A program made the position numbers and the translations under genes. Shown in pieces: positions 42,919-52,039 of a DNA stretch of 64,000 bases (positions are counted from its first letter, which is position 1; each line of letters opens with the position of its first letter). The stretch spans positions 41,093,216-41,157,215 of the forward strand of contig BTRK01000005.1 in the NCBI GenBank assembly GCA_036245805.1, in the 5' to 3' direction. The notes beneath the pieces are model-generated. The model saw nothing but the letters and a program-made list of their open reading frames with translations, ran no database searches and had not been told where the DNA came from. The DNA is from Pristionchus mayeri (taxonomy: Eukaryota > Nematoda > Chromadorea > Rhabditida > Neodiplogasteridae).

Positions 42919-43694
42919 CACAGCGTGTCAAACGGGGGAAAAAGGCGGCGCGGAAACCATATGAAACATATCTCAAATTGAATGATTTTGCCCAAAAATC
43001 GAAGGTTTTTCACACATTTGCGTACATAAAAAATGATAGAGATCGAAATTGAGAAATCTGGTTGGACAATGTCTCCGAAAAGGGTTTCTGCCCATTTCTA
43101 GACAATCGCCATATCTCTATCTCATTTCGCTACCAACTAGTAGTCTCTAGAGTATCGAAAACGATAGTTTTCTGCATAAAATCGAAGGTTTTTCACACAT
43201 CTGCTTACATAAAAAATGATAGAGATCGAAATTGAGAAATCTGGTTGGGCAATGTCTCCGAAAAGGGTTTCTGCCCATTTCTAGACAATCGCCATATCTC
43301 TATCTCATTTCGCTACCAACTAGTAGTCTTTAGAGTATCGAAAACGATAGTTTTTTGCATAAAATCGAAGGATTTTCACACATTTACGTGCATACAAAAC
43401 GATAGAGGTCGAAATTGAAAAATCTGGCTGACAGATCTCTCCGAAAAGGCCTTCTGCCCATTTATAAACGATAAACGCCATCTCTCTATGTCATTTCGCT
43501 ACTGACTAGTAGTCTCTTTTAGTTTTGTCAACATATATTCATTTGAAATATGTTTCATCGCGCAAACTTTAATCAGGCAGAAATTCTGACGAAATTCGAA
43601 CGTTTGAAATATGTTTCACATCACCAGTGCATAGACAAAGAGAAATTGAGCGCGCCGTGATAATGATCATTTTTCCCCCGTTTGACACGCTGTG
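42919..43694. mobile_element. TIR element, CACAGCGTGTCA family, copy B
   Basis: Ends CACAGCGTGTCAAACGGGGG and its complement. Flanking bases CCGCC on both sides are compatible with a 5 bp target duplication. The interior is dominated by a three-copy tandem repeat. No coding frame. Confidence 0.8.
42995..43520 (+). repeat. 183 bp tandem repeat, three copies
   Basis: Copies begin with AAAATCGAAGG at 42995, 43178 and 43361. Each contains AAAATGATAGAGATCGAAAT, CTCCGAAAAGGGTTTCTGCC and TCATTTCGCTACCAACTAGT. The first two are nearly identical and the third is more diverged, so the order of duplication is readable. Confidence 0.9.
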
Positions 43695-44627
43695 CCGCCC
43701 CTTTCTTCCTCGTCTCGTTTTTCTGCCGCGTTCCGTTGACACCTTTTCACGTACTTTTTGAACTCTAGCGCGATTCAGAGATGAGATATCGACAAACGGC
43801 CAAAAGCATGATCTTATTTGGATCCCTGCGGGCATTTTTAGCATAGTTAGGGTGGCATAGGTTCATTTCGACCATACCCCTTGTGGTCCCTACACATAGT
43901 GTCTTTAAAACGCGCATAATTATTCAGGGGGGTTTTTCCGATTTCCATATTTCGGTCATTTTTAGTCCACACGACCACCCCGCACTGGCAAGTGAACAGG
44001 GAATGACGTGTTCAACATAACAGTTGTAGAGAATGTTTTCAGCTTTCTTTCTAAGCAAATAATGAGTTTCTATCGTTATTTTAAACGAACTTATGGCCAT
44101 TTAGGTGGACTCGATTTGAAGTGAGTGTCCCAAATTTGGCCTTCTGAATCTCGAAGATGACGACAGTTATCAAAATTCTGACAACGCAGTTTGAAAGAGC
44201 ATCATTTGAAATACCTTACGTCGCATTTATATTGGGATAGAGCGATTTTGGTTCTACCGCCGCGGATGGGTGATTCTCTCGTGATTCCTCTCCTATAGTT
44301 AGACGGTGAAATACGCTATGTTTTAGTATGTTTCGCTGACAGGAAAAGAAGTTGACTTAGTTGACTACTTAGTTTACTTAGTTTATCTATGAACTAGTTA
44401 ATTGTTCGAAGTGAACTGCGAAAAGGAGATCCAACAGGCGAAAGGACCGAACGGACATTGACAGAAAGTGAGAGTGGACGATAATTGCCCCTCCTTTTAT
44501 GGACAGACGGTTAGAGAAAAATCTCTCAGATAATTGCCCTTCAGGCGGAAGTATAAAGGGAAAGGACAGTAAAAGCAGTTGAAAATGTTTGGGATTCACG
44601 CCAATGATCCCTAGTAAAACTACTATA
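43695..44627. other. No gene; shared repeat at 44.15-44.31 kb
   Basis: Holds the counterpart of the 32521-32720 repeat at about 44150-44310. A minus-strand frame at 44387-44686 has no motif. Otherwise nothing. Confidence 0.4.
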
Positions 44628-44790
44628 AACCGGAAAGCTTTGATGTGAGTCATGAGGAAAAACCGGAAAGCTTTGATGTGAGTCATGAGGGAAATCCGGA
44701 AAGCTTTGAGTCAAAACAGTTGAAAAATTTTGGGGGTTTATTGGCGTGAATCACGCCAATGATCCCTAATAATACTACTCACTGTTGAAA
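44628..44790 (+). repeat. Short tandem copies around ACCGGAAAGCTTTGATG
   Basis: The phrase CCGGAAAGCTTTGATGTGAG followed by TCATGAGG(A/G)AA occurs at about 44630 and 44663, and a third shortened copy at 44695. A larger unit is also repeated: CACGCCAATGATCCCTA(A/G)TA at about 44598 and 44748, next to a CAGTTGAAAA word. Confidence 0.8.
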
Positions 44791-44985
44791 CACAAATGAG
44801 ATTGCTCAAATTCTGGATATCTTTCATGAAATAAATAGAAATATCAAATTGATTTATAAATTTTATAAAAATGTTTGACAATGTGAACGTAGCCTGTATA
44901 CAATCAAAAAGCAACATGAAATATTCACAACTCCAGTTTTGTCTCTCGGCTTCACCCTATCTTCTCAGCGTGTAGATCTTCTATA

Positions 44986-46013
44986 TGAGGCCGGTTGTCG
45001 AAGAGTCGGCAAACACTGTGTGGAGGCTGGAACACCAAAATTTCGAAAACTTTTGTAGATGGGTTTTCGAGGGTGCTAATCATCGGGGTCTACTTCATTT
45101 TGCACCAAACCGACCGGTGCAGCCGGGCTGCATGCAGGTCGGATTTCGTTTTTCCTAAATAACTCAAAAACTACCTGACCGATTGACCTGAAATTTGTAC
45201 AGGCGGTCATTCTGGTCACGCATATTTCGAAGAACATTTAAGATAAAAAAATATTGTATGCAAATTTGGCGAACATTATGTTCTCGAATACAAGGGAGAA
45301 GTGGAAGCTGAATTTGGGATAGAAAGATGCGGTCTGACGAGAGGATCATTTTTCGAATGGTATGCCAGAGGTTTCTGATATCCGCTTTTTTGTTACGATC
45401 AATTTTGTGCGTGATTCGTCCGCCGAAATCGCGAACAACGAGGAATTGACATGAGTTTCACGTAAAATGAGATAGAATGACGTTGATTAGTGCGAAAAAC
45501 GTGCAAAAAGATCGACTGAGTCAAAAAGATCGAACAAAGTTCTCTACTTTTCTGAAGTGAAACTCATTTAAATTCCTCGTTTTTTGCGATTTCGGCGGAA
45601 GAATCACGCACAAAATTGATCATAACAAAAAAGCGGATACCAGAAACCTCTGACATACCATTCGAAAAATGATCCTCTCGTCAGAGCGCATCTCTCTATC
45701 CCAAATTCAGCTTCCCTTGTATTCGAAAATATAATTTTCGCCAAATTTGCATAAAATATGTTTGTATCTTAAAATTTCTTCGGCATATGCGTGCCCAGAT
45801 TGACCGCCTGTACTTTTCAGGTCAATCGGTCAGGTAGTTTTTGAATTATTGAGGAAAAACAAAATCCGACCTGCTTGCAGCCCGGCTGCACCGGTCGGTT
45901 TGGTGCAAAATGAAGTAAACCACGATGATCAGCACCCTCGAAAACCCATTTCCCCAAATTTTCGAGATTTTGATGTGCCAGCCCTTGCTTGGCTTTTCGG
46001 CAACCGGCCTCAT
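44986..46013. mobile_element. Foldback element, TGAGGCCGGTTG family, copy 1
   Basis: Ends TGAGGCCGGTTG and CAACCGGCCTCA, flanked by TA (44984-44985 and 46014-46015). The arms of about 430 bp are roughly 90% alike and pair through GGGTTTTCGAGGGTGCT, GTGCAGCCGGGCTGCATG, GGTCAATCGGTCAGGTAG and CGCGCAAAATTGATC-type blocks. The unpaired centre (about 45470-45545) is around 75 bp. Each arm holds a 55-60 codon frame in the opposite strand of its partner, which is a by-product of the palindrome. Confidence 0.85.
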
Positions 46014-46024
46014 ATTCACTTTCG

Positions 46025-46043
46025 CCCCCCCCCCCCCCCCCCC
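46025..46043 (+). repeat. Poly-C run, 19 bases
   Basis: Uninterrupted C run just outside the right end of the foldback at 44986-46013. Its length in the sequence should be treated with caution because homopolymers are error-prone. Confidence 0.9.
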
Positions 46044-46239
46044 GTTCCTAATAGAGGAAAACTTCTATTCTCTCGACGTCAACAATACACGTTATACGCA
46101 ACGTAAGTTTTCGAAACGGCAGGCAATTAGTCTATAACTTATGTGATATAATAAAATATGAAAAGAGTAGCATTATTGCAGTTGTAAATGTTATGAAAAT
46201 GAGAATTTTCAGTAATCGTCCTCGTCTATGGTGTATCAT

Positions 46240-46585
46240 AGGGTTAAAGGATCGAATTCGAACTCGAACTTCGCATTCCCTCTGGCACCTCTTCCTCCCT
46301 CTCTCCCCGAAGTTCGATCGAGCTAGCTCGATCTTCCAGAGGGTACGAATCTCGCACTCCCATCGAACTTCGCACTCACCCCTCTTCCCCGGTCGAGCGT
46401 GGGGAAAAGAGGGAGAGAGGGGAGTGCGAAGTTCGATGGGAGTGCGAGATTCGTGCCCTCTGGCATAGGGAGTGCGAGATTCGATTAGAGAGAGAGGGTT
46501 GGTCTCTCGCCAGTGCGAACTTCGAGGGAGGAAGGGAAGACCCCCAGAGGGTACGAATCTCGCAAATTCGATCCTGCAACCCTAG
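46240..46585. repeat. Cluster of inverted and direct GTGCGAA/GTTCG words
   Basis: Words such as GTGCGAAGTTCGATGGGAG, GAGTGCGAGATTCG, CCCTCTGGCA and GAGGGTACGAATCTCGC occur several times in both orientations. A clean palindrome pairs 46344-46374 with 46419-46452, and the outer GAATTCG and GCAAATTCGATCC words pair too. The array is flanked by CATAGGGTTAAAGGATCGAA and its rough complement GATCCTGCAACCCTAG. No coding. Confidence 0.75.
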
Positions 46586-47289
46586 TGTAACACACTCACG
46601 GCGCTGCGCCGTTGTGCCGTTGCGGCTGGGCCCGGTCCCCGCCGGAGAAGTGACTGCGAAAATGATAATTTATTAGCTACTCAATTAGCATTAGACCGAA
46701 ACTCATTATACAATTTTGTATAGCTGAAGTGCAACTCTACTCGAGAGAAGCTATATTTTTATTTGAACCGCCAACGTAACTGACACTGTGGACGAATGAA
46801 ACCCAATACTTTATCTCGTAGTTGAAGCATCCAATTACCGGGTATTCCGTGTCTCACCCACAGAGGAGCCCGAGTAATAACATCCTTTGTGACTCGTCTC
46901 TCTAATTTCAACCATCGCCCAATACAGCATTCCGATGGTGGTCTTAAAATAGTGATCATCCTCGGAGAATTTCTCAAATTTTGTACTTATTTTATGTGAT
47001 TACCCTAACAGCAAAGCAAGAATCGAGCATACCCTACGCTTAGAAGCTTTTGCTGACCAATGAAACACAAACATCACCTAAGCGCGGATCGGATTATTTA
47101 CCTGTTAATCAAGATTTAGCTGTATTTTCAAGAGAGCGACGCTTACAAGCAATCGTCACGTTGTGCACTTCGCTCACCGCTCTGCGCCGCTGCGCAGTCG
47201 ATGCACGCCGGTGTTGAATTTATTTTTTTCATTGTAAAGATCGCAAAGATCTCGCATTATCGTAACCTCGCAACCAAATCTTGATATAC
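46586..47289. other. Unassigned; one minus-strand frame
   Basis: A minus-strand frame at 46759-46977 (72 codons, ending LRWRFK) is arginine- and leucine-rich, with RVTKDVITRAPLWVRHGIPG. It could be a scrap of a transposon protein but I cannot assign it. The rest is AT-rich and unremarkable, with CG-rich palindromic words near 46610 and 47175-47210. Confidence 0.3.
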
Positions 47290-47430
47290 CTCATTAGTGA
47301 AACACAAATGAAAATTCTCCAAATTCTAGTTCGCTCCCACAAAACAAAAAAATCCATCAATTGTACTTACTTTTCACACTCCTCTCCGCACATTCTCGCA
47401 GTTGTACCGATTGAATACATCTAGTAACCG
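47290..47430. repeat. Dispersed repeat shared with 53.73-53.86 kb
   Basis: The sequence from GTGAAACACAAATGA through CTCCAAATTCTAG, CTCACAAAACAAAA and CTCCTC(T)CCGCACATT matches 53735-53850 in order, with a shorter relic at 44785-44825. Its type is unknown. Confidence 0.6.
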
Positions 47431-47956
47431 AACGAGAGAAAAAAGGGTAAGGAACTCATTAGTCAAATATTAACAGAAACAATGTACCAACCAGATTCTT
47501 GTTCTATACTCCTCATATACATACGTGACCAGCCCACTACTGCTGCCTCTGTGGAAGACAATGTTCACAAAAACCTATCAATTTCAGTAATTCTCTAAGT
47601 TTGCCCGTCATTTTGCATCTTCTCATCCTTTTTTCGTGAGGAGAATCAGGATCGAATATTGAGGCATCACAGTTAAATCTTTTAAAAGCTCACAATTTAT
47701 CATTTGCTAGCTTTTGTACTCACTATTCACTTTCCATTCTCAATTCCACATATTATGCCAGTTTAATCGGATGAGACCACGCCCCCATTGCTGTTCCGCT
47801 GCTTTTCACCAATCCCCTCGCTACATCGGCCGAGTCGAGAACGTGATGGCCCATCCTGAATCAGGGAGATTCGTTACGGTATCCACTAATAAGTTCAAGG
47901 ATAGATCAAACATTTACCAACATTGAACTGCCACTGCATAAAAAAGTAACATCTCT

Positions 47957-47980
47957 GGGGGGGGGGGGGGGGGGGGGGGG
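47957..47980 (+). repeat. Poly-G run, 24 bases
   Basis: Uninterrupted G run lying directly against the left end of the MITE at 47981. Length may be inexact. Confidence 0.9.
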
Positions 47981-48232
47981 TTAAAGGAGGAGTAAATGCA
48001 AACGCGCGCCAATTGGAATATGTTTCATCTAGAGACGCACTCTCTTAAAGTCGCGTGATATCTCGCCCTCTTCCCTGAGCTTTCCCTGATCTGGCTCCCA
48101 GCCAAATAGTTATAACTCTGTTCGGAATAGAGATATCAAAGTAAAAATTTCGGAGATTCTTATCGTTGTGGAACTCTAGGCAGTGCATGTGATAGCTTCA
48201 AAAATTGAATTTTGAGTTTACTCCTCCTTTAA
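47981..48232. mobile_element. MITE with TTAAAGGAGGAGTAAA ends, copy 1
   Basis: Inverted ends TTAAAGGAGGAGTAAA and TTTACTCCTCCTTTAA. 252 bp, no coding. A second copy in the opposite orientation is at about 58840-59076, sharing CTCCGAAATTTTTACTTTG-type and GGCTGGGAGCCA words. Its left end is degraded (GGAGGAGTGAACTC). Confidence 0.8.
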
Positions 48233-48447
48233 GCTGATCAAATCTGCAGCAACTAGCGCTCCGACCCACCCCAGTTCATTATTGTGCCTGCTTCTTCGTA
48301 AAAACGCTGTTCCAGACCCTTTGCCATGTTGTTCGACTCTTACAAGGGAAGGTCGCCTGGTGTCCATCGCCTTTTCGAAAATACTCAAAGCGCGATCGCG
48401 CTCGTTCGGACACAAATGAGTCGGAATGAGGAATGGCCTTTGTCACT

Positions 48448-48512
48448 TCGGACACAATTGTGTCCGAACGATCAAAACAATCAATCTTTGGGACACAATT
48501 GTGTCCGAAACA
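48448..48512. repeat. ACACAATTGTGT palindromes, left group
   Basis: Two copies of GGACACAATTGTGTCCGAA within 65 bp, each a near-perfect palindrome. They resemble the group at 49376-49505 on the other side of the inserted element, so the two groups were probably contiguous or are inverted arms. Confidence 0.85.
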
Positions 48513-48515
48513 TAT

Positions 48516-49315
48516 TCACAGCGTGTCAAAGCGATTGTTTCCTTTGCTTGTCGCGGCGCCCGGTCGATCTTGAAGCATAACATTTTGACTGAATTAAACG
48601 AAGAAAATTTGAACCAAAATAGGTGAAAAATATATCATAGCTCAGCTAAAAAAAATAAAATATATATTTCTAATGTAATAGAGCTCTCAGGAATGTGACC
48701 AAGGTGTCTCCAGATTATTTTTGATAATTTTCTTAAAATTTAAAATTTCTTACATGAATTTTTCAAATTTTTAAGTATAAATCGAAAAAGTTGAGAATGC
48801 ACAGCAATAGGGAACCCCACATATGCTGAACTTTTTCATATCTGCGTGAAGAGCTCTACAATTTGTAGAACTTCGAATTTTTCGAAAATGTTGAAATATT
48901 TTGAGAAACTTCCAATTTAAGCCTTATTTTCAAAATTTCTCAAAATATTTCAACATTTTCGAAAAAATCGAAGTTCTACAAATTGTAGAGCTTTTCACGT
49001 AGATATGAAAAGGTTCTACATATGTGGGGTTCCCTATTGCTGTGCATTCTCAACTATTTCGATTTATACGTAAAAATTTGGAAAATTCATGTATCAAATT
49101 TTAAATTTTATGAGAATTATCAAAAATGATATGGAGGCACCTTGGTTAGATTCCTGAGAGGTATGTTACATTATAAATATGTATTTACTTTTTGTTGCTG
49201 AGCTATGATATATTTTCACCAATTTGGGTTCAATTATTCTTCGTTCATTTCAGCCCAAATTGTTATGTTTCAAGATCGACTGGGCGCCGCGACAAACAAG
49301 CTTTGACACGCTGTG
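48516..49315. mobile_element. TIR element, CACAGCGTGTCA family, copy C
   Basis: Ends CACAGCGTGTCAAAGC and GCTTTGACACGCTGTG, with 5 bp ATATT on both sides (48511-48515 and 49316-49320). Subterminal CGCGGCGCCC and CAAGATCGACTGGGCGCCGC also pair. The inner part is a long imperfect palindrome with GGGAACCCCACATATG and CTACAAATTGTAGAGCT words, so the whole 800 bp can fold back. Confidence 0.85.
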
Positions 49316-49375
49316 ATATTAAAGACAATCAAAATGAGGCAAAATATAGAGGATTTGAAATATGTTTCAGACATG

Positions 49376-49505
49376 GTTCGGACACAGTTGTGTCTCAGAC
49401 ACAACTGTGTCTGAACTTTTCAGACACAGATGTGTCTGAGACACATCTGTGTCTGAAAATTTGGGACACACAATTGTCTGAGACACACGTTTGGACACAA
49501 ATTGC
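49376..49505. repeat. ACACANNTGTGT palindrome array, right group
   Basis: At least four palindromic units of the form (C)AGACACA-NN-TGTGTCT(G) follow each other, separated by AGACACA/GAACTTTTC spacers, and end in CGTTTGGACACAAATTG. Neighbouring half-units also pair with each other, so the array is palindromic at two scales. Confidence 0.85.
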
Positions 49506-49624
49506 CAACCCTAGCCTGTAGGTGCTGTCCATTTTTGCCGAGGACCCCTCAGGGCAGAAAAAAAATCAATAATTGTATTTTCAATGGGTGCACATATACG
49601 CTTTCGACCGTCCCTGCTCCATAT

Positions 49625-49690
49625 CCCTTGTGGTTGAGTGGTAAGGCGTCCGACTAGTAATCCGATGGACAGGTGTTCGGTGTCGCTACG
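49625..49690 (+). repeat. tRNA-like sequence, left arm
   Basis: A-box-like TGGTTGAGTGGTAAGG with an anticodon-arm region CCGACTAGTAATCCGA. The seven-base loop CTAGTAA is what a threonine or serine-type tRNA would show. The B-box region here (GGTGTTCGGTGTCGC) is degraded. Confidence 0.5.
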
Positions 49691-49950
49691 ATGTTTTAGA
49701 TTTTTGCTACCTTTGAGTGCAAGTTTTTAACATCAAGAACTGCACGAGTGGACTTTTAGCCTATTACAATATGGCACCAAACTAGAAGCTAGTGAGCAAC
49801 ACACAGGGCGATGAGTGATCGAGTGGAAGTCCGAAGACTTTATCCAAGAAACAGATGCATGTCAGTAGCTCCTGTAATTGTGTCCTACAAGGCTAAAAGT
49901 CCCATCGTGCAGTTCTTTATGCATTCGAATGTAGCAAAAATCTAAAACAT

Positions 49951-50015
49951 CAGGGGAACCCGAACCATTGTTCATCGGATTACTAGTCGGACGCCTTACC
50001 ACTCAACCACAAGGG
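49951..50015 (-). repeat. tRNA-like sequence, right arm
   Basis: Inverted partner of 49625. The same A box and CTAGTAA loop are present on the minus strand, and the B box is better kept (GGTTCGGGTTCC, complement of about 49954-49965). Confidence 0.5.
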
Positions 50016-50205
50016 ATATGGAAGAGGGACGGTCGAAAGTGTATATGTGCACCCCGTGAAAATACAATTATTGATTTTTCTCTGCTCTGAGGGGTCCTCG
50101 GCAAAAATGGACAGCACGTACAGGCTTCCCAGACGATACCCTAGTTAGGCGCTTTGAGCATTTTCGAAAAGGCGATGGACACCATGCGACCTTCCCTTGT
50201 TAGAG

Positions 50206-50730
50206 AATGGGTCTCTTTTTAGAAAAGGAATTTTAGCCGACTTTACCTATTCTCAAACACATATCCTTGCAAAATATGATTCTAATCCGCATTCTTTTAA
50301 TCCACACATGGGGGCGCAACGCATTCGGACGGCGACATCAGATTCTATTTTAGAACTTAGTTTATGTATTTATTACAACTGCATTACTAGTTGGCACTGG
50401 CCTAGCAGTGCTCTCCCGCAAGCTCAGTCTCGAAGACGGGATGTGTATTTACCTTTACCTTTTTTTTAGTAATGCAGATCTATCCAGATTTTATGCGACG
50501 AGCGTTTGGTGGAACTGGAATGAAAAAAAATCAAATATACCTTCTATTGATTTAGGTTTCACGAGCAAGTAAAAACAAACGAGAAATATTTAAGATCGTG
50601 AGTACGAACTAGCGAACATCAAAACTAAAACTACAATGAATCTAAAAAGCCAAAAATTGGCATAAAGATGGGAATCCAATTAGTGATTATTTTCAAAAAA
50701 ATATGCGAGATTCTAATTCAAAATAAAATC
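50206..50730. other. No gene seen
   Basis: AT-rich sequence with no supported frame or repeat. A short + strand frame at 50197-50469 starts in the neighbouring repeat and has no motif. Confidence 0.35.
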
Positions 50731-50882
50731 TCACTTTTCACTGAGATCAAGCGCACCCACAGACACGATATTTCTCCGGACCCCGTCTCGATCAGCGTCC
50801 CATCTGAAAACAACTGGAACATCAGATAGTCCAATTTGCAATGGTATATCTACGTGAAGGGCAATTGTCGTGAAATTGGTCT
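50731..50882 (-). CDS. Candidate terminal exon of a host gene
   Basis: On the minus strand, after a pyrimidine-rich TTCTTCTTTGAGTCTGTAAG, one frame of about 49 residues is open to TGA (50731-50733). It reads ETNFTTIALHVDIPLQIGLS, continues through a VVFRWDADRDGVRRN segment and ends VGALDLSEK. Alternating hydrophobic residues and balanced composition are those of a folded beta-rich protein and contrast with the surrounding AT-rich sequence. The family is not recognised. The block was found by translation of the minus strand; its low coordinate is fixed by the stop codon and its high coordinate by the guessed acceptor. Confidence 0.4.
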
Positions 50883-51384
50883 CTTACAGACTCAAAGAAG
50901 AATAGTATTGATTTTTAATCACTGAAAGTCCTGTCATCATCACATGGGTTCACAATTCACGCCTTTGAAATGCTCGTGAAACACCAAATCAGCCAGAGTG
51001 GCACAAAGTGCACTGAGCCTTCCCTCTCAATGACTCTGCATTTTCTTCGTGAAGATTCTCGCCTGCCAGATGAAAACCGGGGTTCAGAGAAGAAAGAAAT
51101 ATGTGTCCACGTGATTTCTCGATATTTAATACGATAGCGGTGCACTAGATGTTGTCATTGAAAGCAACAGTTCCGAAATTCGACCATTGAGATCTATGCT
51201 TCCCGAATTCTAAATACTCGCGATTCACATGTGGCTACAGTTCCTCTTCCGTGGTGGTGAAATATACAACGAATATTAATAGTTTGATTGCGCTTACACA
51301 AAAAAGCGTAATCCTGCTACTTTGGTCGCTCTTTGAAACCTCAATTCATCGTGTTTGTTTCCGAAATGAGCAATTGGCACTCAC

Positions 51385-51535
51385 TGCTTGCTTCCTCCTA
51401 CGAATGCCTGTTCCGTAGCGCAGCTCCTTGTCGCATAAGAGGTCGGCTTCATAGTACCCCACACCAGCGCCCATCACAGATTGTGGAGTTATTATAACGG
51501 TTAAAAACTTTCCTAGCTCTCATTACAGAAATTGA
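51385..51535 (-). CDS. Candidate internal exon of the same host gene
   Basis: The minus strand reads FLTVIITPQSVMGAGVGYYE followed by ADLLCDKELRYGTGIRRRKQA and a donor GCA|GTGAGT at 51384-51379. The open frame extends upstream to a double stop (TAA TGA, 51520-51525). Just beyond those stops the same frame continues with AGEVVLPKDAKIIGIQFL (51526-51579). Either an intron too short to be usual lies there or the exon has been broken by a small insertion. Composition is clearly protein-like. No family assigned. Confidence 0.4.
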
Positions 51536-51579
51536 ATTCCAATTATCTTGGCATCTTTCGGTAGCACAACTTCACCTGC
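51526..51579 (-). CDS. Candidate exon fragment, same frame as 51385-51535
   Basis: Eighteen protein-like codons between a TAGCAG that may serve as acceptor and a CT|GTAATG that may serve as donor. In phase with the next block downstream but separated from it by two stop codons. An overlapping frame from 51626 reads CESSGLDNPGFKNE and stops, which is a competing interpretation of the same DNA. Confidence 0.3.
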
Positions 51580-51684
51580 TACTCATTCTTGAAACCCGGG
51601 TTGTCGAGGCCGGAAGATTCGCACATTTTAAATAAAAATATAGCAATATTGAGATAAAAATATATCTAACAAGGAAAAATTGAA

Positions 51685-51912
51685 CTAAAACGAACAATTG
51701 CTTCCCGGAGATCGGGGCGGTGAAGATAGGGGCAGATCACGATGTCTTTTCACCACAGCGCGCCAACCTGATTCATGTTCCACTCTGGTCACCTGTGAGT
51801 AGGCCACTATCAATAATTCTCTGGAATTCGACCCACCCAGTCCATTGTTGTGTATGTGGCTGCCTCCGTGTCGGCTGCTGCTAACGATGGCTGCTGAGTA
51901 GGGTTCTCTCAT
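51685..51912 (-). CDS. Candidate exon whose ATG lies in a MITE
   Basis: A 75-codon minus-strand frame starts at ATG 51912, reads SAAIVSSSRHGGSHIHNNGL, then SRELLIVAYSQ and later a basic HESGWRAVVKRHRDLPL, and stops at 51685-51687. A donor-like CACAG|GTGACC occurs after AYSQ. The first five codons fall in the terminal repeat of the MITE at 51899-52031; host-derived codons begin at 51898. In the inferred empty site another ATG would precede the same frame. A second frame is also open across the inferred empty site, so the coding frame is not settled. Confidence 0.35.
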   Translation of the reverse strand: MREPYSAAIVSSSRHGGSHIHNNGLGGSNSRELLIVAYSQVTRVEHESGWRAVVKRHRDLPLSSPPRSPGSNCSF

Positions 51913-52031
51913 TGGAAAATTGTTGCTGCCTGTGTTTCAGGAGCTTTTTATAGCTGATGAGCTTTTGTTTATTTAGAACACCTGAAACTTAACCGAACAT
52001 TCCGCTAAAATTTTCTAATAAGAGAACCCTG
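51899..52031. mobile_element. hAT-like MITE, TAGGGTTCTCT family, copy 1
   Basis: 133 bp with ends TAGGGTTCTCTCATTGGAAA and the complement, ending AAGAGAACCCTG. Flanked by CTGCTGAG (51891-51898) and CTGCTGTG (52032-52039), an 8 bp duplication with one mismatch. The same family with its own 8 bp duplication is at 58560-58689. Confidence 0.85.
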
Positions 52032-52039
52032 CTGCTGTG

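Larger units (their letters stand above)
49515..50135. mobile_element. Palindromic element with inverted tRNA-like units
   Basis: The arms start with GTAGGTGCTGTCCATTTTTG and pair with the complement ending near 50135. Blocks CCGAGGACCCCTCAG, ATCAATAATTGTATTTTCA, GTGCACATATACGCTTTCGA and the tRNA-like unit lie in order in both arms. The loop is near 49780-49830. Different from the families at 1.9 and 34.4 kb in sequence, length and tRNA-like head. Confidence 0.8.
48341..50205. mobile_element. Composite with outer inverted ends
   Basis: CAAGGGAAGGTCGC(C/A)TGGTGTCC followed by ATCGCCTTTTCGAAAAT and CAAAGCGC at 48341-48393 pairs with its complement at 50148-50205. Within these ends are a CACAGCGTGTCA element (48516-49315), ACACA-TGTGT palindromes on both sides of it, and the tRNA-like palindrome at 49515-50135. 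An element was apparently used repeatedly as an insertion target. Confidence 0.7.

Noticed and set aside
2392..50015. tRNA-like units as functional tRNA genes
   Set aside because: A and B boxes are present but acceptor stems do not pair in any unit and several lack a proper D arm, so they are reported only as tRNA-derived repeats.
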